Assembly (NCBI GenBank): GCA_003021505.1
Contig: PXPT01000166.1
Coordinates: 62,001-126,000 of the forward strand
Source of the DNA: Cyanobacteria bacterium QS_4_48_99
Lineage (GTDB): Bacteria; Cyanobacteriota; Cyanobacteriia; Cyanobacteriales; Rubidibacteraceae
DNA: 64,000 nucleotides
Direction of reading: 5' to 3'
Shown here: one piece after another, positions 1 through 8,454 of the stretch
How positions within the stretch are numbered: position 1 is the stretch's first letter
Layout: each line of letters begins with the position of its first letter
Made by a program: the position numbers and the translations under genes
The notes under the pieces: model-generated
Databases searched by the model: none
What the model saw: only the letters and a program-made list of their open reading frames with translations
What the model was told of the DNA's origin: nothing

Positions 1-2000
1 GAAGCGATCGCGTCTTTGTATAGCTCTAAGTTAAACAGGGCATTGCCTCGGCTATACCAGGCTTGATAGTAGTCGCTTTGGAGGTCAGTAGCTCGCTTGT
101 AAGCCGCGATCGCTTTTCGATATTTGCCTAAATTATAGAGAGCATTGCCCTTGCTAGACCAAACTTGAGCATCGTCATCTTCTAATTTCAGCGCTTTCTG
201 GTAAGAATCAACCGCATCGGCGTAGCGCTTTAGTTGATGGAGTGCCCAACCGCGACCATACCAGGCTTCGTAGGAGTTGGGATTAAACTCAACTGCCTGG
301 TCAAATGCTTCCACTGCCTCTTCATACCGTTGCAAATGATTTCGCGCACTCCCCAGACTATACCAGGCTTGTGAGAACTTGGGCTGGAATTCTACTGCTT
401 TCTCGTAGGATTCCACTGCTTTTTTGTACTCCTGCAAATTCATTAAGGCATTGCCCCGCTGATACCAGCTAAAGTGAGCATCAGGCTTCAACTCCACCGC
501 TTTGTCGTAAGACTCAACCGCATCCTCATACCGTTGCAAATTGTGCAGTGCCCAGCCGCGCGACTGCCAAGCGGAAGCATCCTCTGGTTGTAAATCCAGC
601 GCTTTCTCAAAAGAAGAGATCGCTTCTGAATATTGCTGCAACTGGAGTTGGGCGTTCCCTTGTCCCTTCCATGCCTCCACCTCTTTAGGCTCGCGTTGAA
701 TGACCTCATCAAAAGCAGCGATCGCTTCTTCATAGCGCTGCAAAACTGCAAGTGCCTGGGCGCGACCTAACCAAGCTGGCGTTGACTCAGGCTGGAGTTG
801 AATGGCTTCGTCATAGGCTGCGAGGGCATCTTCGCTGCGATTCAAAGCTTGCAGCGCATCGCCTTGCCCAATCCAGGCTTGGTGCATATTCGGTCGAATT
901 TCCAGCGCTTGTTGGTAAGATCTGAGGGCATCTTTGTAGCGATTCAACTCATAGAGAGTATCGCCCCGATTCTCCAACTCCTTGGCATTCGCAGAATCCA
1001 TAAAGTGGCTAATCGAGATTGCTGCCGCTGCACCCACGCCTAATACCCCAAGAGTAACTAACCCGATAGGTAGCCAGGAATGCGATCGCTTGGGCTTCTC
1101 TACCTCAGACTTTTCTACCTCAGAAGCAGCGGATGGACGCGCTGGCGACACGGCGAAGGTAGCGCCAGTAGCAGTATTCAACCCTTGCAGCGCTTGCAGA
1201 GCCTCCGTTGCTGAGGAGTAACGCTGCCGAAAGTCATAGCGCACCATTTGATCTAAAACTTGGGCGAACTCAGAGCTAACCGTTGCCTGCTCGTTCCAGC
1301 TAATTTCACCCGTTTCTGGATGAGTGGACAGTTGCTCTGGAGGGCAACCGGTGAGGGCTTGAATGCCGATAATTCCCACTGCATAGACATCGCTACTTAA
1401 TTTCGGATCACCGTTGGCTTGTTCGCTGGGACGGTAGCCAGGAGTGCCAATCGCGATGGTGAAGTTCGTCTTTTTCTGCGAAACGACTTGGGTGCTGACT
1501 TGTTTAACTGCACCGAAATCAATTAAAACTAACTTGCCGTCTTGTTTGCGTCGGAGGAAGTTGTGCGGATTGACATCGCGGTGAATCACATTCTGCTGAT
1601 GAACGAATGCTAAGATTTCGAAGATATCTCGCAACAGAGAATGGACTTCCGCCTCACTTCTGACTCCCCCTTGGTTAAGTTCTTCAGCTAGCTCCTCACC
1701 TTCGATGTATTCCTGAACCAGATAAAACTCTTGATTTTGCTCAAAGTAAGCCAAAAGCCGAGGAATTTGTGCGTGAGTTCCCAGGCGATCTAGCGTTTGG
1801 GCTTCCGTATCAAACAGCCGCCTCGCGGTTTCCAAGCTTAGTGAGTCAGATGCTTGCGGTTTGAGTTGTTTGACTACGCACTGTTGGTTCCCTGGTAAGT
1901 GCTGATCTTCTGCTAGGAAAGTTGTACCAAATCCCCCTTGCCCAAGCTGAGAGAGAATTTGGTAACGTCCACTGAGTTGTTGTCCAGAAGCCAAATTCAT
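1..2000 (-). CDS. Serine/threonine protein kinase with C-terminal TPR array (3' end cut by window edge)
   Basis: The frame opens at ATG 1998-2000 on the minus strand and stays open to base 1, so the C-terminus lies outside the window. Residues about 10-270 form a bacterial Hanks-type kinase: glycine loop LGQGGFG (19-25), ATP lysine K44 in VVK, catalytic loop HRDVNPHN from residue 140, and DFG. The activation segment ends in GTPGYRPSEQ rather than APE, a variant I recall from cyanobacterial kinases. The usual HRDxKxxN lysine is Asn here, so the kinase may be weak or atypical. A single membrane segment (about 308-330) follows, then at least ten 34-residue TPR units with the W-x-x-x-G-N-A-L pattern. 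Likely a membrane-anchored signalling kinase whose TPRs bind partner proteins; the substrate is unknown. Confidence 0.93.
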   Translation of the reverse strand, partial: MNLASGQQLSGRYQILSQLGQGGFGTTFLAEDQHLPGNQQCVVKQLKPQASDSLSLETARRLFDTEAQTLDRLGTHAQIPRLLAYFEQNQEFYLVQEYIEGEELAEELNQGGVRSEAEVHSLLRDIFEILAFVHQQNVIHRDVNPHNFLRRKQDGKLVLIDFGAVKQVSTQVVSQKKTNFTIAIGTPGYRPSEQANGDPKLSSDVYAVGIIGIQALTGCPPEQLSTHPETGEISWNEQATVSSEFAQVLDQMVRYDFRQRYSSATEALQALQGLNTATGATFAVSPARPSAASEVEKSEVEKPKRSHSWLPIGLVTLGVLGVGAAAAISISHFMDSANAKELENRGDTLYELNRYKDALRSYQQALEIRPNMHQAWIGQGDALQALNRSEDALAAYDEAIQLQPESTPAWLGRAQALAVLQRYEEAIAAFDEVIQREPKEVEAWKGQGNAQLQLQQYSEAISSFEKALDLQPEDASAWQSRGWALHNLQRYEDAVESYDKAVELKPDAHFSWYQRGNALMNLQEYKKAVESYEKAVEFQPKFSQAWYSLGSARNHLQRYEEAVEAFDQAVEFNPNSYEAWYGRGWALHQLKRYADAVDSYQKALKLEDDDAQVWSSKGNALYNLGKYRKAIAAYKRATDLQSDYYQAWYSRGNALFNLELYKDAIA

Positions 2001-2088
2001 AAAAAACTGCGCGTCTCAAAATGCCCATTTCTCATAATATTTATGGATTTGGGAGAAAACGCGCTCTCCACAAGTGAATGCGACAAGC

Positions 2089-2670
2089 TTAGGGTTGATG
2101 GAAGTTCCCATCAATCATAAATTTTGACCACTCCCAAGGATTCAAGCGGTGGAGTGGGGTTCGAGCAGGAATAGCAGACAAAGTCTGTCTTACCTTCCCT
2201 AGCCCCACGGTTGGAGTCCCAACCGCTTTAATATTGTTGGCGGCGTTCCAATCCCTGCGGTGATAACAGCGGCAACATGGGCACTGCCACTCTCTAGTAG
2301 ACAAATCCAGAGATTCTAGAACATAACTGTAATTGCTACACGTCTTAGAGTTGGGATACCAAGGGTCAATATAGACCACTTGCTTCCCTTTCTTGGTAGC
2401 CACCCATTCCACAATTTGTAGAAAATCACCTAAAGCCAGATCGCAAACCTTCCGTCCCCAAAGGTGCTTCATCCCTTTGAGGTGAAGTGTTTCAAAGCAC
2501 AATCGGTCAAAGGAGTCAGTGAGTTGATGAGCTAGTTGCCAGAATCAATCACAGCGCTGGTTAGCCACTTTGTCGTACTGCCTGAGTAGATGTTTTCTAG
2601 CTTTTTCTCTTTGACGAGAACCTTTTCGCTTTTGGGAGAGCTGCTTATTGGAGGCGCGAATTGGTTTTAG
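2089..2670 (-). pseudogene. tnpB: Degraded IS200/IS605-family TnpB (RNA-guided nuclease) fragment
   Basis: One reading frame covers the middle and C-terminus of TnpB and is interrupted by a single in-frame TGA at 2545-2547. Before the stop it reads ...KGSRQREKARKHLLRQ...VANQRCD; after it the RuvC-II region (CFETLHLKGM), the zinc ribbon and the RuvC-III motif DWNAANNI are recognisable. The second cysteine of the first zinc pair is Tyr (CSNY). The N-terminal part, including the RuvC-I Asp, is missing: upstream of about 2670 the strand is antisense to the tnpA 5' end. Together the missing N-terminus, the stop and the lost zinc ligand make it non-functional. Other TnpB loci carry a guide RNA at the 3' end; the equivalent place here would be about 2000-2120, but no functional RNA can be claimed. 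Confidence 0.8.
2096..2115. repeat. 7-bp inverted repeat at tnpB 3' end
   Basis: TTGATGG (2096-2102) pairs with CCATCAA (2109-2115) around a six-base loop and overlaps the last codons of the tnpB remnant. Ends of IS200/IS605 elements carry short imperfect hairpins recognised by TnpA, so this could be the outer end of the dead element. It could equally be chance. Confidence 0.35.
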
Positions 2671-2697
2671 AGATTGTTTCAGAAACGGATGAAGTGA

Positions 2698-3084
2698 GAT
2701 TATAGACGCAGCAACACCTCGGTATCCTTTGTTAACTATCACTTCATTTGGGTATCGAGAAGACGGAAAAGGTTATTAACAGGCAGTATCAAGAGCCGTT
2801 TAGAAGTGTTAATCCACGACAAGGCAAGAGAGCTTGATTGTGAAGTGTTCAGTCTGGCAGTCGAACCTGAACACCTACATTTATTTGTGAATTGCCCGCC
2901 AGATGTTGGTCCTTACGACATTATGCACCGTATTAAAGGTGCGACTGCTCATACACTAAAGCGAGATTTTTCCGAGTTAGACAGACTCCCTTCTATGTGG
3001 ACAAGAAGTGATTTTGTGTCTACTGCTGGTAATGTCTCTGGTGAAACGATACCAATGTACATAGAACAACAAGGGAAAACGTGA
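2698..3084 (+). pseudogene. tnpA: IS200/IS605-family TnpA (Y1 HUH transposase), start codon lost
   Basis: From 2698 the plus strand reads DYRRSNTSVSFVNYHFIWV and continues without interruption to the stop at 3084. This is the typical N-terminus and body of a Y1 single-strand transposase. The HUH motif is present as EHLHLF, and the catalytic tyrosine lies in the closing MYIEQQ segment. No ATG, GTG or TTG occurs in frame near the expected N-terminus; a TGA lies just upstream at 2695-2697. The first usable in-frame start is GTG 2806, which would delete the first beta strand. The catalytic residues are preserved but the gene is probably not expressed at full length. It is divergent from the tnpB remnant, with the two directly abutting. 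Confidence 0.78.
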
Positions 3085-3310
3085 CGGTGGCTGAAGCCAA
3101 GATACTGTTTGCGCGGGTTTCTGCGCACTTTAAAAGTGCCGTAGTCTGGTAAGCGTAAGAATGTATCAGGAAAGCGAGGTGTAATAACCCGAAGTTGGTG
3201 CGTAGTAGGTAGGGCGCTATCTACGGTGTTAGGAAGAGTAAGACAAGCTTGGCTTGCATTTTCCGTTTGAGCGCCGAATCCAGGCACTCTTAGTCGTGGG
3301 AGTGCGTCAA
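3085..3310 (+). mobile_element. IS200/IS605 right-end region with possible tnpB 3' remnant
   Basis: Downstream of tnpA there is no open gene. A short plus-strand stretch (about 3220-3300) translates to VLGRVRQAWLAFSV-stop-APNPGTLSRG, which resembles the C-terminal tail of cyanobacterial TnpB proteins and is compatible with the tail of the minus-strand copy (GLGKVRQ). The segment closes with a hairpin GCACTC...GAGTGC followed by GTCAA at 3306-3310. TCAA is a right-end cleavage signature of IS608-type elements. The outer boundary at 3310 is inferred. The neighbouring 148-bp element ends in a similar GAGTGTCAA. Confidence 0.45.
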
Positions 3311-4064
3311 AAGTTGTGCTGACGTGTTTTCTGGCATTACCAATCTAACCAGGGTGGGAGCTATCTCCTTGAGGGGGAGAACGAAATTTACCTCATCAGG
3401 GTCAATGGCAGCTTTCGGCATACGGAAATTCTCGGAACTCGCTTTATCCTGGGCGATCACTGTACCGCCCTGCTTTCTGATTTCTTGTGCCCCATTTAAG
3501 CAATTGCGACCGCTTCCTGCGAGAACTACAGCAATTCCCCGCGCTTGACAATTGGCTGCCACTGATGTGAACAGTTCGTCCGCTGCGGGGCGAACGAAGT
3601 TAACTCTTGCCGTATCTGAACAGGGAAAAGTTACCGTTTGAGTTTACCATCAGGTGTTTGTCATTGACACTCTCCTACCTGAAGGAAGGAGATTCTCGCT
3701 TCTACGGGAGAATCTAGAAAGCACGGAACTGAATCCAGACACTTTCCCCGATCTCAAAACCTTAGATCACAGAGCTTCCTAAAGGAAGGGGCCTTAGACC
3801 CATGATTTTTGGGTAACGGCAATGTAGACACTCCCCGCACGGAACACTTCACCTTCTTCTGCCGGCTTGACGAGCAACCTCGTCCGCCTACTGAAGATTT
3901 CGCTCAGATGGCTAGGATATTTGGGGCTTATGTGCTGCACCACGGCAATAGCTGCCGGAAAGTCTGCGGGTAAGGCTGACAGAACCTCAATGAGTAGCTT
4001 GCACTCCACCTGCAGAAGCTGCGATTACCACTATCTCGAAGGAAGTATTAGAGGAGCAATGCAA
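3290..4064 (-). pseudogene. cheB: CheB-type chemotaxis methylesterase, inactivated
   Basis: Pieces of one CheB catalytic domain can be read in order. They are the N-terminus IVVIAASAGGVQA, then LIEVLSALPADFPAAIAVVQHIS up to GSVYIAVT, then DKHLMVNSNGNFSLF, then VNFVRPAADELFTSVAAN and VVLAGSGRN...NFVLPLKEIAPTL. An extra base near 4005 shifts the frame after the catalytic serine motif. A 148-bp element interrupts it at 3665-3812, and a further shift lies near 3605. The catalytic Asp expected in the GMGxDG motif is Asn (SGRNC). The most upstream possible start is TTG 4062-4064. The 3' end runs into the IS end at 3310. CheB normally demethylates chemoreceptors; no other che gene is nearby. Clearly dead. 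Confidence 0.85.
3665..3812 (-). mobile_element. 148-bp IS200/IS605-type non-coding element (MITE) inserted in cheB
   Basis: Read on the minus strand, the element starts immediately after TTAC (plus 3813-3816) and ends in TCAA (plus 3665-3668). These are the target and right-end signatures of IS608-like elements. It carries hairpins near its ends: AGATTCTC/GAGAATCT (8 bp), and CTCCTTCC paired with GGTAGGAG across a TTCA loop with one mismatch, typical of TnpA recognition hairpins. It encodes no protein. Deleting it exactly joins GSVYIAVT to DKHLMVNSNG in frame, which independently fixes both ends. It was presumably mobilised in trans by a TnpA related to the neighbouring relic. Confidence 0.75.
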
Positions 4065-4397
4065 TTAATCCCGCACTCAATCACCTTTGCTATTTATCCT
4101 AGCAGAATAGGCTTTTTAAATCGGTGGCAGGTGATAAGGAGATGAGGGGATGATGAGTTTGCTTGACCGAGGCAACCGCGGTGGGAAGGCACTTATGAGG
4201 CAGAAGTATAAAGGAGGAAGGCGAAAGCAACAGTGGTAGACAACATCTGCACGTTACGCCATCTGGAAGGGCATAGGTTCCCCGTCCCTATTTACAATAT
4301 CTGCTCTCTGCCCTCTGCCCAAAGCCCTTATTCGATGACACTTCACTACCTCACCGCCTCACCGACTCGCGCAACTTGATCTCAAATGCATAGCCGC
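4065..4397. other. Intergenic, no gene seen
   Basis: About 330 bases between the cheB relic and the baeRF-like gene. No convincing ORF, RNA gene or terminator was seen. It includes pyrimidine-rich filler (CTCTCTGCCCTCTGCCC near 4312-4328) of the kind scattered through the window. Confidence 0.6.
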
Positions 4398-5588
4398 TCA
4401 TGTATTTAAACCAGGGTCTTCAAAGCGCAAAATCGCTGCTGCTGGTGCGTTAACAAGCATTTGATCCGGGTCTAGGGGAAACACTTTCCCGCTATTGAGT
4501 AGGGTGTAAACGGCTGCAAAATCTAACATGTCTTCGTCGCCAGCTTGTTGTGACTCATGCAGTTGCACTGTGTTGTTCCGGGGGTCATAGTAGCCCCATT
4601 GTTGATGACCCATTGCCAGGAATAACGAATCAATGAGCTGATAGTAGGAAGCTTTGACGATTTCTTGAAGATCGTAGGAGCAAAATTCCGGTTTGTTCCC
4701 AATCATCTCTTTGAAGCGTTCAAATGCCTCTTGTTGGGATTGCTGAAAATAAGGTTGCGCGATTTTCCAGGCTTGCTCGTGCAGTTCTTCTGGCTTCAAA
4801 CCTTCTGGATTGCCAGTGATCGCATCTTCCATTAAGTTGGGATAACCGCTTGCTTCTTTGTAAATGGGAATGAGATACTCTACCCCGAATAAAATCAACG
4901 GGGATGGGTCGTCCTCCCGCAAAAGATCCTGTATTCCGGCATCCAATTGGTCAAAGAAGCGCTTGATTTCGTCTTTTTGATCTCTGGCTCCTGGTCCGTG
5001 ACCGTGAAGCATTAAACCACCCCGTCCGGCTTGTTTTGCCGATCCAGTGCTCGGGGTTTCTACCCGTTCTTCTGGGACTTCAAACTTGAGTGCTTCGGAA
5101 AGACTTTCGGGGACTTCTTCAATGTTGTTGACATTCAATTCATTAACGCGATCGCGTGTTGCCTCTAGCAAGCGCACTTGGTCTTGAGAAAGCCCTAAAA
5201 TGTAGAAGCGCTCATTGCCACCCAACAGCGGCAGCAGTGGCTTCACGTGGAAGCGATCGCTAACCACCACGAGTTCCTCAAAATTGAGGGGCAGGCGATA
5301 GTAGCGAAAGAAGTTCGGGGCGATGAAGATTGCTAGTCCATTATTCTGGTGCCGCCAGAAGTGATCGTCATCGAGTTCGTAGGCAGGATTGACCATCCCT
5401 CTGGCATCTTCTGAATCGACACCATTGTTAACGAGGCGCTCTTTTGCCACCTCAAGTGTATGCTTGAAGCGAATGGGGTCTTGTTCGATGTCTGGTCCTG
5501 CCTGATGAGTGGGCAGATAAATGGAGACACAGTTTTCTCTGGGGTGTTCTACTAGCGTTCTTAATTCGTTTCTAGACAATCGTGCCAT
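4398..5588 (-). CDS. baeRF-type (bacterial eRF1-like) conserved protein
   Basis: 396 residues, starting at ATG 5588 with GGAGGT upstream; a HIP1 octamer lies between that site and the start codon. The layout resembles bacterial relatives of archaeo-eukaryotic release factor 1. It has an N-terminal alpha/beta domain (LRTLVEHPRENCVSIYLPTH), a central region rich in FYILGLSQDQVRLLEAT-type strands, a glycine/histidine loop LMLHGHGPG near residue 197 where eRF1-like proteins have their functional loop, and a Pelota/L7Ae-like C-terminal half with DPSPLILFGVEYLIPIY. Such proteins are thought to act at ribosomes or in stress responses, but the biochemical role of this subfamily is unknown. It appears monocistronic. 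The family assignment is by motif memory and is moderately secure. Confidence 0.7.
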   Translation of the reverse strand: MARLSRNELRTLVEHPRENCVSIYLPTHQAGPDIEQDPIRFKHTLEVAKERLVNNGVDSEDARGMVNPAYELDDDHFWRHQNNGLAIFIAPNFFRYYRLPLNFEELVVVSDRFHVKPLLPLLGGNERFYILGLSQDQVRLLEATRDRVNELNVNNIEEVPESLSEALKFEVPEERVETPSTGSAKQAGRGGLMLHGHGPGARDQKDEIKRFFDQLDAGIQDLLREDDPSPLILFGVEYLIPIYKEASGYPNLMEDAITGNPEGLKPEELHEQAWKIAQPYFQQSQQEAFERFKEMIGNKPEFCSYDLQEIVKASYYQLIDSLFLAMGHQQWGYYDPRNNTVQLHESQQAGDEDMLDFAAVYTLLNSGKVFPLDPDQMLVNAPAAAILRFEDPGLNT

Positions 5589-5804
5589 GCGATCGCTTTA
5601 CCTCCTAGCGTCGTTGCAAATACCATGAGTGCAATAGACCTTTTGCACGCATTACCAATCTTTATGAATGGGGAAAAGTTAAAGGTCAAAGGGAAATTCT
5701 CCCTTTACCCATTTCCCCTTCCCCTTTACCCGACTTCTGCTGCGAAGTCTAATTAATGGGGCTTGACCAGCATAGATCGATCTCAGCATAAATTCTTACC
5801 CGAT

Positions 5805-7352
5805 TCATCCTTCTTGCGACAGGAAAGTTCGGGAGTGCAAGTGAGCAATGCTGGCATACTCTCCCTTAAACTTCTCCAATAAGCGAGTATAAACGGGAAG
5901 AATTTTTTGATACACCTCTACATTTTGAGTGATCGCCTGCTGTTTTTCCATCTCCCCAATCATCTCATCCACCCTTTCTAAGGCGGGAATTTCCTTCAAA
6001 GCATACAGCCCCAAAACTGCTGCCCCAAAACAAGAACTTTCCTCAACTGCTGGCAGAGTAATCTCGCGGTGGAAAACATCAGCCAGGATCTGTCGCCAGA
6101 GTAGGGATTGGGTAAAGCCGCCATTGACGTGAATGCTAGTTGCCTCGCCCATGACATTCTCCAGTGCTTGTAGAACTAGGTAGAGATTATAGACTACCCC
6201 TTCTAGCACTGCGCGGATGAGATGGGCTTTGGTGTGGTGTAAGCCCAGTCCGAAAAAGCTGCCTCGGGCGTGGGCATCCCAAAGTGGTGATCGCTCTCCA
6301 GTTAGATAGGGATGGAAGATTAGTCCTTCTGACCCTGGCGGAACCGTCGCGGCGATCGCGCTTAAGATGTCATAAATATTTTGATCCAGATGCTTCGCTG
6401 TTGCAACCTCCGAATCTGCCAGTTGTTCCCTTACCCAGCGCAGAACAACTCCCCCGCTGTTAACCGCACCGCCGATTACCCAATGACTTTCGGTGAGGGG
6501 ATAACAAAAGAGCCGCTGCTGGGCATCTGTTCTGGGTTTGTCTACCATTGCTCGAATTGCGCCACTCGTTCCCACTGTCACGGCAACTACTCTGGGAGAA
6601 ACTGCACCTACGCCCAGATTAGACAGCACGCCATCACTTGCCCCCATCACGAGAGGAGTTTCCGCAGCAAGTCCCATTGCCTCCTGATATTCAGTTTGCA
6701 TGGAATGCAAAAGGTGGGTTGTGGGTACTAACTGAGATAACTTGCTTTCATCGATGCCAGCGACTTCTAGGGCGAAGTGATCCCAACTAAGTTGTTGCAA
6801 ATTCAGTAACCCCGTTGCCGCTGCAATGGCATAATCCACCACATAGGTTTGAAAGAGGCAATAGACAATATACTCTTTAATGGAAATAAACTTTGCCGCT
6901 TGCTTAAACAGTTCTGGATACTCCTGCCGCAACCAAACTAGTTTACTCAGGGGGGAAGAGGAATGAATGGGAGTTCCTGTTGCGAGATAGATTTCCTGTG
7001 CGTACTCTGCTTGCTTGATTTCCTTTGCCCATTTGGCACTGCGATTGTCTGCCCAAGTCAGACTTTTAGTAATAGGTTTTCCTGCTGCGTCAACGGCAAT
7101 TAGACTGTGCATTGCTGCACTCAAGGACAAACACAAAACTCTCGCAGGATTAACCTTGCTATCTTCGATCACTTTGCCAACTGTCTTGATGACAGCCGCA
7201 AAAATTTCATCTGGATCTTGTTTTGCTGCTCCTGGAGTGGTTACATGCAGAGAATAGGACACAGTATGTTGTTTAACCACCTCTCCTTTTTGGGTAAATA
7301 AAACTGATTTAGTGCTAGTCGTACCAACATCAACTCCGATGACATAACCCAT
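5805..7352 (-). CDS. gntK: Gluconokinase, FGGY carbohydrate kinase family
   Basis: 515 residues, the usual FGGY length. It phosphorylates gluconate to 6-phosphogluconate with ATP, feeding the oxidative pentose phosphate pathway in the cytosol. Visible signatures are the N-terminal ATPase-fold loop GVDVGTTSTKSVLF, the gluconokinase-like GAAKQDPDEIF and MHSLIAVD...TWADNRS segments, the ASDGVLSNLGVGA motif, and the C-terminal actin-like half with HPYLTGERSPLWDAHARG and GGFTQS. The FGGY family also contains xylulokinase and glycerol kinase; the AAKQDP and GEATSIHVNGGFTQS pattern fits gluconokinase best. It stands alone between two intergenic regions, with no gluconate permease beside it. Confidence 0.8.
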   Translation of the reverse strand: MGYVIGVDVGTTSTKSVLFTQKGEVVKQHTVSYSLHVTTPGAAKQDPDEIFAAVIKTVGKVIEDSKVNPARVLCLSLSAAMHSLIAVDAAGKPITKSLTWADNRSAKWAKEIKQAEYAQEIYLATGTPIHSSSPLSKLVWLRQEYPELFKQAAKFISIKEYIVYCLFQTYVVDYAIAAATGLLNLQQLSWDHFALEVAGIDESKLSQLVPTTHLLHSMQTEYQEAMGLAAETPLVMGASDGVLSNLGVGAVSPRVVAVTVGTSGAIRAMVDKPRTDAQQRLFCYPLTESHWVIGGAVNSGGVVLRWVREQLADSEVATAKHLDQNIYDILSAIAATVPPGSEGLIFHPYLTGERSPLWDAHARGSFFGLGLHHTKAHLIRAVLEGVVYNLYLVLQALENVMGEATSIHVNGGFTQSLLWRQILADVFHREITLPAVEESSCFGAAVLGLYALKEIPALERVDEMIGEMEKQQAITQNVEVYQKILPVYTRLLEKFKGEYASIAHLHSRTFLSQEG

Positions 7353-7581
7353 AGTTTCATTTTCCCTGAGCCAATTGACAATTCTAACTATGGGTTTGCT
7401 GAGGTGGTAGACTCCCTATAGGTATGCATGAGGCGTAACGTCCATTACGCTGTAGGTACATAGCAGTTGTTCACTCAAATAGAAAAACTGCTGTAGGCGT
7501 GGGTAAGTTTTAGAGAATGAGAAAAGGGAGCGATCACTGCTAGCTTCTATAGCCATCCCTGGTAATTTTCAACCTTGAGAA

Positions 7582-8304
7582 ATGTCTAAGGTTATTGTCG
7601 TAGTGAACGCCGAAGTTGATGAGACTGGAAACCTTATCGCGGCTTCAAGAGCAACAGAACAAATGATCGCTGCCCTGAAACGGGCGATCGCTTCCCACTC
7701 CCCTGAACCGATCACGGTGGAAGTGATTGCCGCTGCTATGCTGTGGTCTAATCCCCAACTTTCTCAAGAGGAGGAAAAACCTGCTTTCTACTGTCCTTTG
7801 ACGATTGAATTACCCGAAGCCTTTGAATTTCCCGCTCAACCCATCTACCAGGCTTGCAAAGATATTCGAGGCAGGCGTCAATGGGTAGAGCAACAGCTTA
7901 ACTTGGCCACAGGACTCACTCAGCATCAACTCTGGTTTGGTAACTGCTGGTTGCCAGTAGTACTCACAGCTAAGGGAGCACTCTACGGAGAAGTAATTGG
8001 CGAGAGCGTGATTCCCAACTCCTACGAGAAGCCTGTAGATTTGCCTGATGATCTGCGCCAGCACCTCTATTATCTTGCCAACCAACTCCTGCGATCATTA
8101 TCCGCTCCACCAGCAGTTTACTTAGTGCAGTTCGGGTTTCGAGAGCGCAAGATTATCTTTGATCGACTTTGGCCCTTTCCGGCTGCACCTGCAATTGCTA
8201 GTATCGGCGTTCAGCACCCTGATTTATTCACCTGCCACTGGCACTGTCTTACTCGTCAGCCGATTTTAGACTTAGCGATCACTCCACCCCCAAACAGGGT
8301 ATAG
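7582..8304 (+). CDS. Conserved cyanobacterial protein of unknown function
   Basis: 240 residues, soluble, with no membrane segments or signal peptide. The N-terminus MSKVIVVVNAEVDETGN is beta-strand rich. The C-terminal third contains FGFRERKIIFDRLWPFPAAPAIASIGVQ followed by CHWHCLTRQPI, a clearly conserved-looking block, but I cannot assign it to a known enzyme family. It is followed by a good rho-independent terminator (8330-8362), which supports a real transcription unit ending here. Start ATG 7582; no strong ribosome-binding site is visible. Confidence 0.65.
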   Translation: MSKVIVVVNAEVDETGNLIAASRATEQMIAALKRAIASHSPEPITVEVIAAAMLWSNPQLSQEEEKPAFYCPLTIELPEAFEFPAQPIYQACKDIRGRRQWVEQQLNLATGLTQHQLWFGNCWLPVVLTAKGALYGEVIGESVIPNSYEKPVDLPDDLRQHLYYLANQLLRSLSAPPAVYLVQFGFRERKIIFDRLWPFPAAPAIASIGVQHPDLFTCHWHCLTRQPILDLAITPPPNRV

Positions 8305-8329
8305 GAATGGGGATGGAATTTGCGATTGG

Positions 8330-8362
8330 GAAGTTCAGAAATTGTTCCGAACTTCAATTTTT
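8330..8362 (+). terminator. Rho-independent terminator after the 240-aa gene
   Basis: GAAGTTC (8330-8336) pairs with GAACTTC (8349-8355), followed by AATTTTT. It lies 25 bases past the stop of the upstream gene, between convergent genes. Confidence 0.6.
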
Positions 8363-8454
8363 GGGATTACCCCCACTAAACTGTGCCGCTGGAACTCACA
8401 GCTAAACAGTGATTTCACAGGCAACGCAGCTTGTTGGCGTTCTAGAAGACCGAT

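Noticed and set aside
2949-3287. 112-codon minus-strand ORF over tnpA
   Set aside because: It is antisense to clear TnpA coding text and has no recognisable motif of its own.
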